In this document: positions 18,423 to 28,466 of the stretch, in pieces
How positions within the stretch are numbered: position 1 is the first letter of the stretch
Layout: each line of letters starts with the position of its first letter
Assembly (NCBI RefSeq): GCF_019492185.1
Contig: NZ_JAICCF010000001.1
Coordinates: 744,001 to 808,000 of the forward strand
Source of the DNA: Chitinophaga rhizophila
GTDB lineage: Bacteria > Bacteroidota > Bacteroidia > Chitinophagales > Chitinophagaceae
Length of the DNA: 64,000 bases
Direction: 5' to 3'
Made by a program: the position numbers and the translations under genes
The notes under the pieces: generated by a model
The model's database searches: none
What the model saw: the letters and a program-made list of their open reading frames with translations, nothing else
Told to the model about the DNA's origin: nothing

Positions 18423-18543
18423 GATGCCTGATAAATATGAATAATAAAGCGGCATCAGGCGATAACTCGCTGATTATGAATTGTAACAAACACAAAAAGA
18501 CGCCATTACAGCGTCGTCAGTGAAAACAATGGGTTATTCCTGC

Positions 18544-19305
18544 TTATAAATTGATGACCCCTTTCAGTTGGGCAAAAAATTCATCTTTCTTGCGGGAAGA
18601 GATGGGAATGTTTTTCTGATCACTCATAACTACCGCAGTACCAAGACCTTTTATAATCTTTACGATATGATGAATGTTGATAAGGAAAGATTTGTGTACA
18701 CGATAGAAGCCTTTGTCAGATAGCATTTCTTCGTACTCTTTCAATGACTTGGAGATCAGGTGTGATACGTTGTTGATCAGCTGTATTTTGGTATAGCTGT
18801 CAAATGCCTCGCAGTAAATTATGTCTTTCAGATCAATGACGTTATAACCATCATTTACCGGAATCACTATTTTGGAGAATGCGTTATCGTTATTCTTAAC
18901 GTAGTCCTTCAGGATGGAAGCCAGTTCATTCAGGCGTCCTTTCTTGCTTTTCTTTACTTTTTCCAATGCATCTTCCACCTCACTCACCTTGATAGGCTTG
19001 AGCAGATAATCCAAGGCGGCAAATTTAATTGCCTGTAAAGCATATTCCTGAAAGGCCGTAATGAAAATAACCTCGAAGTTAAGGACAGGGAACATTTCCA
19101 GTAACTGGAAACCATTATGGGGCGGCATTTCAATATCAAGAAACAGCACGTCGATCTGGGTATTCTTGATCATTTCCGCCGCGTCATGAATGTTCTGCGC
19201 CTCTCCCGCTACCGTAACATCTTTACAGTAATTCTCCAGAATATTTCGCAAAATATGGATGTTGCGGACTTCATCGTCTACGATCGCAGCTTTTATATTA
19301 CTCAT
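18544..19305 (-). CDS. LytTR-family response regulator
   Basis: A 253-residue DNA-binding regulator. The receiver domain (about 1-120) has acidic residues in AAIVDDEVRNI, the phospho-acceptor Asp near residue 57 in VLFLDIEMP, and the switch residues in FITAFQEY and YLLKPI. A linker leads to a LytTR domain (about 145-245: YCEAFDSYTKIQL, GFYRVHKSFLINIHHI). Its start overlaps the sensor gene by four bases (ATGA type), so the two are translationally coupled and form a two-component pair. Confidence 0.93.
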   Translation of the reverse strand: MSNIKAAIVDDEVRNIHILRNILENYCKDVTVAGEAQNIHDAAEMIKNTQIDVLFLDIEMPPHNGFQLLEMFPVLNFEVIFITAFQEYALQAIKFAALDYLLKPIKVSEVEDALEKVKKSKKGRLNELASILKDYVKNNDNAFSKIVIPVNDGYNVIDLKDIIYCEAFDSYTKIQLINNVSHLISKSLKEYEEMLSDKGFYRVHKSFLINIHHIVKIIKGLGTAVVMSDQKNIPISSRKKDEFFAQLKGVINL

Positions 19306-22229
19306 AACATCTTAACAATGGGAATCAGAATTTCAACCAGGGTACCCTCCTTATTGCCGAAACCAGACTTAAATTTATCAATAATTTCTAACTTTCCAAC
19401 ATTTCCATTAAAAGATTTTATAATCTGCAACCGTTCTCTGATCACGCTCAGTGCAGTGGATTCATGCTTCACCAGCCGGCCACTTTTGATCTCATTGGCA
19501 CGGTCCCAGCCGATGCCGTCATCATCTACGGAGCAGTATAACAGATCTTCCCGGAGCACCAGTTTCACTTCCAGTCTGCCGCTGGCATTCTTGGGCGCTA
19601 AACCATGCTTGATAGCATTTTCAACAATTGGCTGTATGATCATGGGTGGTATGTAGATCGTATAATCTTTTAAGTCATCCTGCAGGACAAACTGGTAGGT
19701 AAACACGTTGGCAAACCGGATCTTTTCCAGTTCAATATACCTGTTCAGGAAAGCTATCTCTTCTTCCAGGGAAATATGCGATTTCCGCGAGTTATTCAGC
19801 ATCTGGCGCATCAGGGTGGCAAAGTCTGCCAGGAAGTTCAGTGCCTGCTTCTCTTCTTTTTCCATGATCAGGTGTTGCACTGAGTTCAGGGAGTTAAAGA
19901 TAAAATGCGGGTTCATCTGATTGGTAAGCGCCTTGGCTTCCAGTTCTGCTATCCGTCTGTTGTACTCTGTTTTACGCATTTCCGCCCGTTGTATCCTCCT
20001 GATCACATCCCGCAGGATAAAGGCAACCAGGGTCATACCCAGCAGGATCAAAATTCCCCTTGCCCACCATTGCTGGTACCAGCGGGGTAGTATCGTTACC
20101 GTAATCACCATCGGCTGACTCCAGTTACTGCGGTATTTCCTGGCCCTGATCTGTAACTGATAAGTATCTGGTTGCAGGCCGGGGAAAGGTACAATATTGG
20201 ACATTGTAGTGATCCATCCGCTGGAAGTATCACTGGAAAAGTTGTACTGGTACTCAACAAGGTCCGGCAAATCGTAGGCAATAGCGCCAAATTCCACTTC
20301 AAACGAGGCTTTACGCTGAAACATGAGTACAAACTGCTTACCCGGCAGGTAGGTACTGTCGCCATAACGTACATGATTCAGGTAAATAGCCGGAGGCATC
20401 GTATCTACAGGCATCTTGTCGTCCAGGAAATAACTCAGTCCGTTAGACGTGGCTATATACAGAACGCCCTGCTGATAATATACACCCCGGGTGTCGTCAC
20501 TCATCAGTCCATCATTTGAAGTGATATTACGGATCAGTGTCTGGGTCTTTACATCTATAACAGATACGCCTTTGTTGGTAGACAGGTATAAACGGCCTAT
20601 ACCATCATAATATAGTTGCTGACAGATATCACTTACCAGTTTGTCGGCAGTACTCAGGTGTTTAACCACCCTGTTGTTACGCAATACATACAGGCCATGG
20701 TCACTGGTACCGATCCAGAGGTGCCCATCGATCCACTTCAGGTCTTTAACACTTCTGTGAAGGGCGGAATCGGTACCTGGTATCCGTAATGTGCGCAGGG
20801 CATCATTACCATATAATAATCCGGCGCTGGTACCGACATAATAGGCTGAGTCATTAATGCTGGTCACGGAGGTGATCAGGTCATCCTCTACCCCAACGCT
20901 GTAACCGTCAGAGATCACCTGGTCTTTGGTAGCGACCCGTATCTTACCTGCAGGAGTGATATCCACATCCTTCAGTGTCTTGACAGGTTTCAGCAGGGAA
21001 GCCTTCTGCCGCGCGATATTGAAAAGGAACAAGCCATTATCTGCCCCGATCAGCATTTCATTCCGCTTATAAGGCAGGATGGTTACAATACTGTTACGGC
21101 CACTGGTGGTGTCCAGGTTAAACTGCCTGATCCTGTTATTGCTATCTATTGTATTGAGTACACCGGCATTCTGTCCTACCAGCAGGGTACCCGTCTTTGG
21201 ATCCCTGGCAATACTGAAGATGGAGTGAGAGTACAATCCATTGGTATTATCCAGGTAGTTAAAGTAGAAGTTCTTGTAAGGGATGTTATAAACGCCATCA
21301 CCGAAGGTCGTGATCCAGATGTTACCGTCGCGGTCTTTCAGCAGGGAGGTGATATAATGATTTTCCAGTAGCCGGGCAAGGTTCCGTTCTCCACTGAAAA
21401 AGCCTTTCATGTAATATAGGGCTCTGGGCGTACCTATCCATAGGTTGTCGTTATCTACGCAGATATTGCTGATCTCATCTTTGATACCCCATTCATTGCC
21501 ATTGAAGAAGCAGACCACTTCTTCTTTAGAGTAGGCGTACAGATTATTGTTGATGATGACCACCGGATTTTTCCGGATACGCTGGATAACATTCCTGGGT
21601 AGGGGGAAAGGACAGCTGCTAAGTATCTTCTGATTAGGGTTATAGATATCCTTGAGCGTATTCAGGTTGAAATACTGCTGCAGCGGTTTGAAGATAGTAT
21701 CATTGCGCAGGAAGTAGAATACGTCAGTCGGTTTAGCGCCTAGTTTATCATAGGTTGTTTTCCTGCCGCTGTATTGGATGATGCGGTTGTCAGAATTAAG
21801 GAACCATATGAAGCCGGCGTAATCCTCGAACATGTATTGCATGTATTGTCCGCGGGAATCGACATGCAGTGAAGAATCATTCTGGCCGGTATGGATGGTG
21901 GAGTTCCAGTAAAAGGAAGGGAGACCGTTGAGGGTGGAGAACCAGACCCGCCCTTTGGAGTCGGCGGATAGTTTTACGACATCGTTATCAGTAAGTCCGT
22001 CTTTTTTCAGGTAGTTGCGAAAGCGTTTGCCGTCGAATTTACTGACGCCGGTAGGCGTAGCAAACCAGATAAAACCATCTTTATCCTGCACGGCGTCGTA
22101 GACGGTAGCGTTAGCCAGGCCGTCCTTTACGTTATAATTACGGATCATCAGCCCCTGAGCAGCGGCATGATAACCTGTGCTCAGGACCAGTAATATCCAC
22201 CACAAGAATATATAACGGACCTTAGGCAT
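19302..22229 (-). CDS. Propeller-type LytS-family sensor histidine kinase
   Basis: A 975-residue membrane sensor. A signal peptide (about 1-24) is followed by a large periplasmic part of two-component-regulator propeller repeats (about 30-640; for example DGFIWFATPTGVSKFDGKRF, GRVWFSTLNGLPSFY, GHLWIGTSDHGLY). A Y_Y_Y domain follows (about 650-725), then one transmembrane helix (about 730-750). The cytoplasmic part is a LytS/YehU-type kinase with the phospho-acceptor His in MNPHFIFNSLNSVQHL (about residue 773) and an HATPase domain with IIQPIVENAIKHGL. Such hybrids often sense poly- or oligosaccharides. No transport or hydrolase gene adjoins, so the ligand is unknown. Confidence 0.9.
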   Translation of the reverse strand: MPKVRYIFLWWILLVLSTGYHAAAQGLMIRNYNVKDGLANATVYDAVQDKDGFIWFATPTGVSKFDGKRFRNYLKKDGLTDNDVVKLSADSKGRVWFSTLNGLPSFYWNSTIHTGQNDSSLHVDSRGQYMQYMFEDYAGFIWFLNSDNRIIQYSGRKTTYDKLGAKPTDVFYFLRNDTIFKPLQQYFNLNTLKDIYNPNQKILSSCPFPLPRNVIQRIRKNPVVIINNNLYAYSKEEVVCFFNGNEWGIKDEISNICVDNDNLWIGTPRALYYMKGFFSGERNLARLLENHYITSLLKDRDGNIWITTFGDGVYNIPYKNFYFNYLDNTNGLYSHSIFSIARDPKTGTLLVGQNAGVLNTIDSNNRIRQFNLDTTSGRNSIVTILPYKRNEMLIGADNGLFLFNIARQKASLLKPVKTLKDVDITPAGKIRVATKDQVISDGYSVGVEDDLITSVTSINDSAYYVGTSAGLLYGNDALRTLRIPGTDSALHRSVKDLKWIDGHLWIGTSDHGLYVLRNNRVVKHLSTADKLVSDICQQLYYDGIGRLYLSTNKGVSVIDVKTQTLIRNITSNDGLMSDDTRGVYYQQGVLYIATSNGLSYFLDDKMPVDTMPPAIYLNHVRYGDSTYLPGKQFVLMFQRKASFEVEFGAIAYDLPDLVEYQYNFSSDTSSGWITTMSNIVPFPGLQPDTYQLQIRARKYRSNWSQPMVITVTILPRWYQQWWARGILILLGMTLVAFILRDVIRRIQRAEMRKTEYNRRIAELEAKALTNQMNPHFIFNSLNSVQHLIMEKEEKQALNFLADFATLMRQMLNNSRKSHISLEEEIAFLNRYIELEKIRFANVFTYQFVLQDDLKDYTIYIPPMIIQPIVENAIKHGLAPKNASGRLEVKLVLREDLLYCSVDDDGIGWDRANEIKSGRLVKHESTALSVIRERLQIIKSFNGNVGKLEIIDKFKSGFGNKEGTLVEILIPIVKML

Positions 22230-22257
22230 CCAGATGTGTCTGATTTAAATGTAAAAC

Positions 22258-22295
22258 CCGGCAGTACTGCGCGACTGCAGGTACTGCCGGTAAAT
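22258..22295 (-). terminator. Terminator after proS
   Basis: CCGGCAGTAC and GTACTGCCGG form a perfect 10-bp stem just beyond the proS stop, with a T-rich tract on the minus strand. Confidence 0.8.
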
Positions 22296-22297
22296 CT

Positions 22298-23770
22298 TTA
22301 GTAAGCGCGGGCAAAGAGTACACGCTGCGTAGATGGTTTACCTGTAAGGATACAGGTACCTTCTTCCAGTTTATTATTTAATGGAATGCAGCGGATGGTT
22401 GCTTTTGTCAGCTCCTTGATCTTACCTTCTGTTTCGGAGGTACCATCCCAGTGAGCAGAGATAAAGCCACCTTTTTCATCCAGCAGGCGTTCAAACTCTT
22501 CTATGGTATCAGCTGGCGTAATATGATCGTCTCTAAAGGCAAGTGCTTTATTGTATAACTGCTGCTGAATTTCTTCCAGCAGTGCAACGATACGGTCAGC
22601 CAGGCCATCCAGTGGCAGGCTTTCTTTAGTTTTAGTATCGCGGCGGGCTATTTCAGCCACATTATTTTCCAGATCACGTGCACCCAGTGCGATACGCACA
22701 GGAACACCTTTCATTTCGTATTCTGCAAACTTCCAACCCGGACGGTTATTATCTGAATCGTCGTATTTCACACGAACACCAGCTTTTCTCAGCTCGGCGG
22801 TCAGTTCATTTACCTTGGCATCAATTTTCGCTTTCTGCTCGTCCCCCTTATAGATTGGTACGATCACTACCTGTAGTGGTGCGATGCGCGGAGGCAGAAC
22901 CAGACCGTCATCATCACTATGCGCCATTACCAGCGCACCGATCAGGCGGGTAGACACACCCCAGGAGGTAGCCCATACATAGTCCAGTTTGTTCTCTTTA
23001 TTAGAGAATTTCACGTCGAATGCTTTGGCAAAGTTCTGACCCAGGAAATGAGAGGTACCGGCTTGCAGCGCTTTACCATCCTGCATTAATGCCTCGATAC
23101 AATAAGTGTCGAGCGCGCCTGCAAAACGTTCAGCCGGAGATTTAACACCTCTTACTACTGGCAGCGCCATATAGTTCTCAGCGAAGTCAGCATAGACTTC
23201 CAGCATCTGCTGCGTTTCAGCGATGGCTTCTTCCGCAGTAGCGTGGGCAGTATGTCCTTCCTGCCAGAGGAACTCTGCCGTACGCAGGAACAGGCGGGTA
23301 CGCATTTCCCAGCGTACAACGTTTGCCCATTGGTTGATCAGCAGCGGCAGATCCCGGTAGGACTGAATCCAGTCCTTATATGTATTCCAGATAATTGTCT
23401 CAGAAGTAGGACGAACGATCAGTTCTTCCTCCAGTTTAGCGCTGGGATCAACAACCATTTTGCCTTCGGGATCCTTCATCAGACGATGGTGGGTCACAAC
23501 GGCGCATTCGGTTGCAAATCCATCTACGTGTTCAGCTTCTTTGCTCAGAAAGCTTTTGGGGATGAATAAGGGGAAATAAGCGTTCTGATGTCCAGTCTCT
23601 TTGAATTTGGCGTCCAGCACGTCTCTCATGCCTTCCCAAAGCCCAAAACCATATGGCTTAATTACCATGCAACCTCTCACGGCAGAGTAGTCTGCCAATC
23701 CTCCTTTCAGAATTAAATCATTATACCATTGTGAATAATCTTCAGAACGGGCTGTGATCTCTTTACTCAT
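22298..23770 (-). CDS. proS: Prolyl-tRNA synthetase, short (archaeal/eukaryal-like) type
   Basis: A 490-residue class II synthetase that charges tRNA-Pro. Motif 2 is seen in [20 protein letters not shown] and motif 3 in [20 protein letters not shown]. The TSET loop [12 protein letters not shown] binds proline and adenylate. The anticodon-binding domain (about 290-390) and a C-terminal zinc-like extension follow. The length and the absence of an editing insertion place it in the type-3 group found in many Bacteroidota. It is monocistronic. Confidence 0.95.
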   Translation of the reverse strand: MSKEITARSEDYSQWYNDLILKGGLADYSAVRGCMVIKPYGFGLWEGMRDVLDAKFKETGHQNAYFPLFIPKSFLSKEAEHVDGFATECAVVTHHRLMKDPEGKMVVDPSAKLEEELIVRPTSETIIWNTYKDWIQSYRDLPLLINQWANVVRWEMRTRLFLRTAEFLWQEGHTAHATAEEAIAETQQMLEVYADFAENYMALPVVRGVKSPAERFAGALDTYCIEALMQDGKALQAGTSHFLGQNFAKAFDVKFSNKENKLDYVWATSWGVSTRLIGALVMAHSDDDGLVLPPRIAPLQVVIVPIYKGDEQKAKIDAKVNELTAELRKAGVRVKYDDSDNNRPGWKFAEYEMKGVPVRIALGARDLENNVAEIARRDTKTKESLPLDGLADRIVALLEEIQQQLYNKALAFRDDHITPADTIEEFERLLDEKGGFISAHWDGTSETEGKIKELTKATIRCIPLNNKLEEGTCILTGKPSTQRVLFARAY

Positions 23771-24003
23771 ATCAAAATTGAAATATTTATAACCTGATAT
23801 AGCACAATATATAAATATGGCTTAATATTTGTACTAAATATATTACCAAAAGGTAAAATGTCACAAACCTACATGAAAATCAGAAACGTGCAAATAGTTT
23901 GCTAAAATATTATGAGTGGTTAGATATTAATGTAGCATTAACCTTTCTTTGAGCTAAAAATAGTGTAAATTTACTATAGAAATCAGGCTAAAAAATTCCG
24001 ACA

Positions 24004-25020
24004 ATGAAATCAGTTCCATACCTTGCTTTGTTGGCGGCGCTTGTCTTAAGCAGTTGCTCTTCAGCATACAAAACTACGCAGACGCCGGACGACGTTTATT
24101 ACTCTCCGCGAGTGAAACCCGACTACGGAAATAACAACCGTGATGACGACAATGATGCATATGCTAACTCAAATGATGGTGATACATATGTGACTTATGA
24201 GGATGAAGATCCGGGTGATTATTCCCGTCGTATCAGCAGGTTTAACCGTAATCACACGGGCTCTTACTACGATTTTTACTCCCCTAACGTATACTCAGGG
24301 TTCTATGGTAGTCCATACTATGGCAGCGCCTGGGGTATGAACAGCTTCTACGGAGGCGGTTGGGGATTTGGTAATCCTTACTACAACTCCTTCTGGGGTC
24401 CATCCATCAGCATTGGCGTTGGTTACGGCTGGGGCTGGGGTTCCGGTTGGGGACCAGGCTGGGGTTATAATCCATGGAACAGCTGGGGTTACAGCCCATG
24501 GTATGGTGGTGGATTCTATGGTGGCGGATACTATGGTCATCCAGGCTTCTGGGGCGGTCATGGCGGTGGTTACTACGGATCAGCTTTCCCTGGCAGACGT
24601 ACACGTGGCAGCTTTGGTAGCAGCTATGCGCCATCCAGAGTTGTTGGTGGCAGAACGCCGGTTCCAGGTGGCCGTACGACCAGAACAGATTATACGCCAT
24701 CAAGAAGAGGTAACGGCGGTACTAACCCGGGAGGCCGTGTTGTAACAGGTTCTAACACTAATCCTGGTGGCCGTGGCAGAGGCGATGGTTCTTACACACC
24801 AAGAAGAACATTTACGCCTTCCTCCGGCGAACGTCCTGTAGGTGGTAGTGTTGGCGGCGGCCGTAACAGCGGTGGTTACAATCCTCCGACCAGGTCTTAT
24901 CAGCCACAACGTTCTTACCAGCCAAGCCCATCTCCTTCTTATACGCCAAGATCTGGCGGTGGTGGTGGTTCCATTGGCGGCGGCGGCGGTGGTGGTCGCG
25001 CAGGAAGGACCAGAAACTAA
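24004..25020 (+). CDS. Gly/Tyr-rich low-complexity lipoprotein
   Basis: A 338-residue lipoprotein with lipidated Cys19 in LVLSSCSSAY. Residues 40-75 are Asp/Asn-rich. Residues 85-195 are dominated by Gly, Tyr, Trp and Ser in units such as YGWGWGSGWGPGWGYN and FYGGGYYG. The rest is Arg/Gly/Pro/Ser-rich (SYQPQRSYQPSPSPSY, then poly-Gly). There is no catalytic domain. The composition resembles disordered surface or matrix proteins. Its function is unknown; an outer-membrane surface coat is a guess. It lies upstream of the FadL-like gene but is separated from it by a terminator. Confidence 0.8.
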   Translation: MKSVPYLALLAALVLSSCSSAYKTTQTPDDVYYSPRVKPDYGNNNRDDDNDAYANSNDGDTYVTYEDEDPGDYSRRISRFNRNHTGSYYDFYSPNVYSGFYGSPYYGSAWGMNSFYGGGWGFGNPYYNSFWGPSISIGVGYGWGWGSGWGPGWGYNPWNSWGYSPWYGGGFYGGGYYGHPGFWGGHGGGYYGSAFPGRRTRGSFGSSYAPSRVVGGRTPVPGGRTTRTDYTPSRRGNGGTNPGGRVVTGSNTNPGGRGRGDGSYTPRRTFTPSSGERPVGGSVGGGRNSGGYNPPTRSYQPQRSYQPSPSPSYTPRSGGGGGSIGGGGGGGRAGRTRN

Positions 25021-25057
25021 TACCGAAAGATGATTTGATCATTGATATTCTAAACTG

Positions 25058-25086
25058 TACCCTGGTCAAAGGCCAGGGTATTTTTT
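25058..25086 (+). terminator. Terminator after the Gly/Tyr-rich lipoprotein
   Basis: TACCCTGG and CCAGGGTA form an 8-bp stem followed by six T. Confidence 0.85.
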
Positions 25087-25114
25087 AACCCATAAGTATC
25101 ATTAATTCTACTAT

Positions 25115-26704
25115 ATGCTAAAAAGACTGGTATTCGCCATTGCATTGACAGGAACGTCCGTTTCCCTGCATGCGCAGACGATAGAAGACGTATTGAGATT
25201 CAGCAAAAGTTCACCGTCAGGAACTACAAGAGGACAATCTGTAGGTAGTGCATTAGGAGCACTGGGCGGGGAGCCATCTTCCATCTATATGAACCCGGCC
25301 ACCATTGGGTTCTTCCGAACAAACGACTTTTCTTTCACCGTAGGTGCACAGAATATTTCCAATACCGGCACCTACCTGAATACAACCGATAGCGATAATA
25401 AATTCATTCCGCTGATTTCCAATATCACCATGATATACGGAGGCAGAAGGAAAAAGCCCGGCAGTAAATGGCAGAACTTCAGCTTCGGACTGGGATTAAA
25501 CCGTACACAGAACTATAACGAGCGGATATACTATACCGGGACAAACAACAGTTCTTCTCTGTCACTCAATTACTACCTGGATGCGGAAGCAGCGGGTATC
25601 AGAGATCCGGAAAATCAGTTAGGTGTTAATGGCGACCAGATTGTTGGTTCGCTGGCACACACATCGGCCCTCGCCTATCAGACCGGCCTGATCTCTCCGT
25701 TTACAGTGAATAATCAGCCGGATGGCTTCTTCTACTCCGCAGCGCAGGCTACAGATAGAAGTGTGCTGGTAAGGCAGGAGAATATGATCAATGCTAGAGG
25801 CGGCGCAAATGAGATCTCCTTTGCTTTTGGCGCTAACTACGATGATAAACTGTACCTGGGTGGTAGTGCAAATATTCCTACCATCACTTACAAACATGAC
25901 AGGACCTGGAGAGAAACGAATCTGAACACAACTCCGACCGATCTGAATGAGTTTGCAGTAACTGAGTCGCTGAAGTCTGAAGGAACGGGTATCAATCTGA
26001 AAATAGGTGGTATCTATCGTCCGGTAAAGTCACTGAACCTGGGCGCTACTTTCCATTCACCTTCCTGGATGACATTCACGGATACTTACAGGAGCACAAT
26101 GGTGACTTCTACTAAAACATTTGAGGTACTGGAAGCCTCCTCTACTCAGACCAACAATGGTTTTGATGATGAATCCAAGTATACCATCCGTACACCATGG
26201 AAAGGCGTGTTAAGTGCTACTTACCTGTTCAGTCCCTCTGCTGATACAAGGAAACCAACAGGGTTCATCTCCTTTGACTACGAATATATGGACTATGCGT
26301 CTATGAGAATGCGGTTCCGTAACGACCAGGTATTCGATAAAGAAGATTCACAGCTGCGCAATGACGCTATAAAAGATACTTACAAAGGCGCTTCTAACAT
26401 CCGTGTGGGCGGCGAGTTAAAATTGCATGTCATCGCATTCCGTCTGGGTTATGCCTTGTATGCAAGTCCATACAAGAATAGTGAGATTGATGGCAAACGT
26501 GAGTTCTTCACAGGTGGTATAGGTTACAGGAACCGTGGCTTCTATATGGACCTGGGTCTGGTATACGGTAGTAACAACCGTACAGACCAACCATATGTGT
26601 TATCCTCCAATGCAGATCCGCTGGATAACTATACGACTCCTGGTGCAGCTACGATCAGAAGTAAGTCAACAAATGTAAATGCTACTTTCGGATGGAAGTT
26701 CTAG
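25115..26704 (+). CDS. FadL/TodX-like outer-membrane transporter
   Basis: A 529-residue outer-membrane beta-barrel of the OMPP1/FadL/TodX family, which lets hydrophobic molecules through the outer membrane. The signal peptide is about residues 1-21 (cut after LHAQ). The N-terminal hatch region follows with SVGSALGALGGEPSSIYMN and PATIGF, a typical family signature. The rest is alternating strand sequence (SFGLGLNRTQNYNER, GGIGYRNRGFYMDLGLVYGS) ending in a terminal Phe (NATFGWKF), as barrel proteins do. The substrate is not known. It is flanked by terminators on both sides. Confidence 0.85.
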   Translation: MLKRLVFAIALTGTSVSLHAQTIEDVLRFSKSSPSGTTRGQSVGSALGALGGEPSSIYMNPATIGFFRTNDFSFTVGAQNISNTGTYLNTTDSDNKFIPLISNITMIYGGRRKKPGSKWQNFSFGLGLNRTQNYNERIYYTGTNNSSSLSLNYYLDAEAAGIRDPENQLGVNGDQIVGSLAHTSALAYQTGLISPFTVNNQPDGFFYSAAQATDRSVLVRQENMINARGGANEISFAFGANYDDKLYLGGSANIPTITYKHDRTWRETNLNTTPTDLNEFAVTESLKSEGTGINLKIGGIYRPVKSLNLGATFHSPSWMTFTDTYRSTMVTSTKTFEVLEASSTQTNNGFDDESKYTIRTPWKGVLSATYLFSPSADTRKPTGFISFDYEYMDYASMRMRFRNDQVFDKEDSQLRNDAIKDTYKGASNIRVGGELKLHVIAFRLGYALYASPYKNSEIDGKREFFTGGIGYRNRGFYMDLGLVYGSNNRTDQPYVLSSNADPLDNYTTPGAATIRSKSTNVNATFGWKF

Positions 26705-26725
26705 GCTGAGCGTAACTAACTGGTA

Positions 26726-26766
26726 TAAAAAAAGGCGTACGATTAGTCATCGTACGCCTTTTTTAT
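26726..26766. terminator. Bidirectional terminator between FadL-like gene and miaA
   Basis: AAAAAGGCGTACGAT and ATCGTACGCCTTTTT form a perfect 15-bp stem with a 5-base loop. A and T runs on the two sides let it serve both convergent genes. Confidence 0.9.
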
Positions 26767-26784
26767 ATGATCCATGTGATCAGG

Positions 26785-27687
26785 CTATTTACTGAGTTTC
26801 TTTACCACACTATCCAGTAGTCCGTGACCGGCTTCAAACCATTGAAAGCTTGTATCTTTCCGGAACCAGGTCAGTTGTCTTTTGGCATACTGGCGGGTAT
26901 GAATAATGATCTGTTCTACCGCTTCCTCCCAGGATATCTTACCATCCAGGTAGTCAAAGACCTCTTTATAGCCGACAGTCTGCAGCGCGTTGTGATTACG
27001 ATAGGGTAATACTGCCCGGACTTCCTCCAACAGGCCTTGTGCAACCATCAGATGTACCCTGCGGGCAATGTTATCGTGCAGTTGTTCTTTAGGCAGGGTT
27101 ACTGCGGTTTTGACAATCTGGAAATCACGCTTTGTCGTATTGCCGGTACGATAGGTTGTAATGGATTGGCCGGTAGCGTACAATACTTCCAGCGCTCTCA
27201 TTAGGCGGTGCGGGTTTTGAATTTCCGCATTTGCGTAGAAGGCGGGATCTTTTTCCTGTACTTCCTGCTGTAACCAGGCCATTCCTTCCTTTTCAAAACG
27301 CTCCTGGATGGACAGTCTGATCGCCGGCGGAGTCGCGGGGATATTGTCTATTCCTTCACAGAAGGCTTTGATATATAGGCCGGTACCGCCACACATAACC
27401 GCTACGTCATTAGTCTTCCAGATCTCCGCAGCATATTCCAGGGCCAGTTTCTCATAGAGGCCGGCGTTGACTTCTTCCTGAATAGCATGCGAATTAATGA
27501 AATAATGAGGAACAGTACTCAGTTCCTGAGGACTGGGTTTTGCGGTACCAATACTTATTTCACGATAACATTGACGGGAATCGGCAGAGATAACGGCCGT
27601 ATTGAAGTGTTGGGCCACTTCGATTGCTTTGGCTGTTTTACCCGCTGCTGTAGGACCAGCGATAATTATAATTGACTTCAACGGCAA
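26785..27687 (-). CDS. miaA: tRNA dimethylallyltransferase
   Basis: A 300-residue cytoplasmic enzyme that adds a dimethylallyl group to A37 of tRNAs reading UNN codons. The P-loop is IIAGPTAAGKTAKAI, close to the N-terminus. Other family motifs are AVISADSRQCYREISIGTAK, MCGGTGLYIKAF, NPHRLMRALEV and the C-terminal HTRQYAKRQLTWFR. Length is normal. Confidence 0.96.
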   Translation of the reverse strand: MPLKSIIIIAGPTAAGKTAKAIEVAQHFNTAVISADSRQCYREISIGTAKPSPQELSTVPHYFINSHAIQEEVNAGLYEKLALEYAAEIWKTNDVAVMCGGTGLYIKAFCEGIDNIPATPPAIRLSIQERFEKEGMAWLQQEVQEKDPAFYANAEIQNPHRLMRALEVLYATGQSITTYRTGNTTKRDFQIVKTAVTLPKEQLHDNIARRVHLMVAQGLLEEVRAVLPYRNHNALQTVGYKEVFDYLDGKISWEEAVEQIIIHTRQYAKRQLTWFRKDTSFQWFEAGHGLLDSVVKKLSK

Positions 27688-27709
27688 TAAACTGATTAGA
27701 ATTAAAAAA

Positions 27710-27769
27710 TCAGGAATTAAGGATTAATACTCACAGGATGTGTTGTGTTAGTAATCCTTAATTCCTGAC
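27710..27769. repeat. Intergenic dyad, probable terminator of the 27773 gene
   Basis: TCAGGAATTAAGGATTA and TAATCCTTAATTCCTGA form a perfect 17-bp inverted repeat with a loop of about 26 bases. It sits directly downstream of the minus-strand gene at 27773 and upstream of miaA. Its sequence theme (GGAATTA/GGATTA) resembles the dyad at 7499-7568. Confidence 0.6.
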
Positions 27770-27772
27770 TGA

Positions 27773-28348
27773 CTAGTACATATCGTCGTTGCCTTGTTCT
27801 TCACCGCCATCATCATCCTGGTCGGTATTATCTTCTTCTCCTTCTTCGCCGAAGCCGTCTTCGCTCATGCCCTCTTTATTGAGGTCATATTTCTCTTCCA
27901 TTTCAACGAGTTTATCGCCAACGAGACCTTTGGTACCGTATTGGCTGGGAGCGAGACCTTCTTTTCTGGTGCAGAAAGGATAGGCAATTTTAGCATTTTC
28001 GTCTTTGGATACACCGATGAGTTCTACGAGGAACGTCCAGTTTTTCGCATAGTCATAGAGGTATATGAACTTCTGGTTGGGTGTTTTTACAGCAGCGGCG
28101 ATAGGCGTTTCTTCCATTATCAGCGGCTCAACTTTGCGGGTAGCGCCATCCTGTTCGAGGATAATCTCTCTGCCCCGTTGCCAGTTATCATTGCTACGGA
28201 AAAAGGTCGCTTTATGTTTATTGTCAAATTCGAATGACTGTAAAATAGTTTGATGAAATTGTAAAAATGTCTGGTCTGGCTTAATGGAAATATCCCTGTA
28301 CACACTTTCATCTTCTTCCCAGTAAACTCTGAATTTCAAAACAGGCAT
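27773..28348 (-). CDS. pRiA4b ORF-3-like protein with acidic tail
   Basis: A 191-residue protein of the plasmid pRiA4b ORF-3-like family (Pfam 07929 type). The core (about 1-150) begins PVLKFRVYWEEDESVYRDI and has the typical FLQFHQTILQSFEFDNKHKA and FIYLYDYAKNWTFLVELIG. The last 40 residues are almost wholly Asp/Glu/Gly/Asn (GEEGEEDNTDQDDDGGEEQ). The molecular function of this family is not established. Despite its name it is common on chromosomes, and nothing here suggests a mobile element. Confidence 0.8.
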   Translation of the reverse strand: MPVLKFRVYWEEDESVYRDISIKPDQTFLQFHQTILQSFEFDNKHKATFFRSNDNWQRGREIILEQDGATRKVEPLIMEETPIAAAVKTPNQKFIYLYDYAKNWTFLVELIGVSKDENAKIAYPFCTRKEGLAPSQYGTKGLVGDKLVEMEEKYDLNKEGMSEDGFGEEGEEDNTDQDDDGGEEQGNDDMY

Positions 28349-28466
28349 GACAATAAAAGATTTTATGAATAATCTGGTATTTCAGAAAAAGGGATACATG
28401 CAAACATCACACCTAATCCTGAAAAGAGCAGTGTTAACATTAATTAACACTACTAAATTAACATTT

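Noticed and set aside
18426..18456. GCCTGAT / ATCAGGC inverted repeat beside the 65-bp palindrome
   Set aside because: Only 7-8 bp with a long loop; weak compared with the neighbouring palindrome and without T run.
27773..28348. Plasmid origin implied by the pRiA4b ORF-3 name
   Set aside because: The family is common on chromosomes, and the flanking genes (miaA, cca) are core genes.
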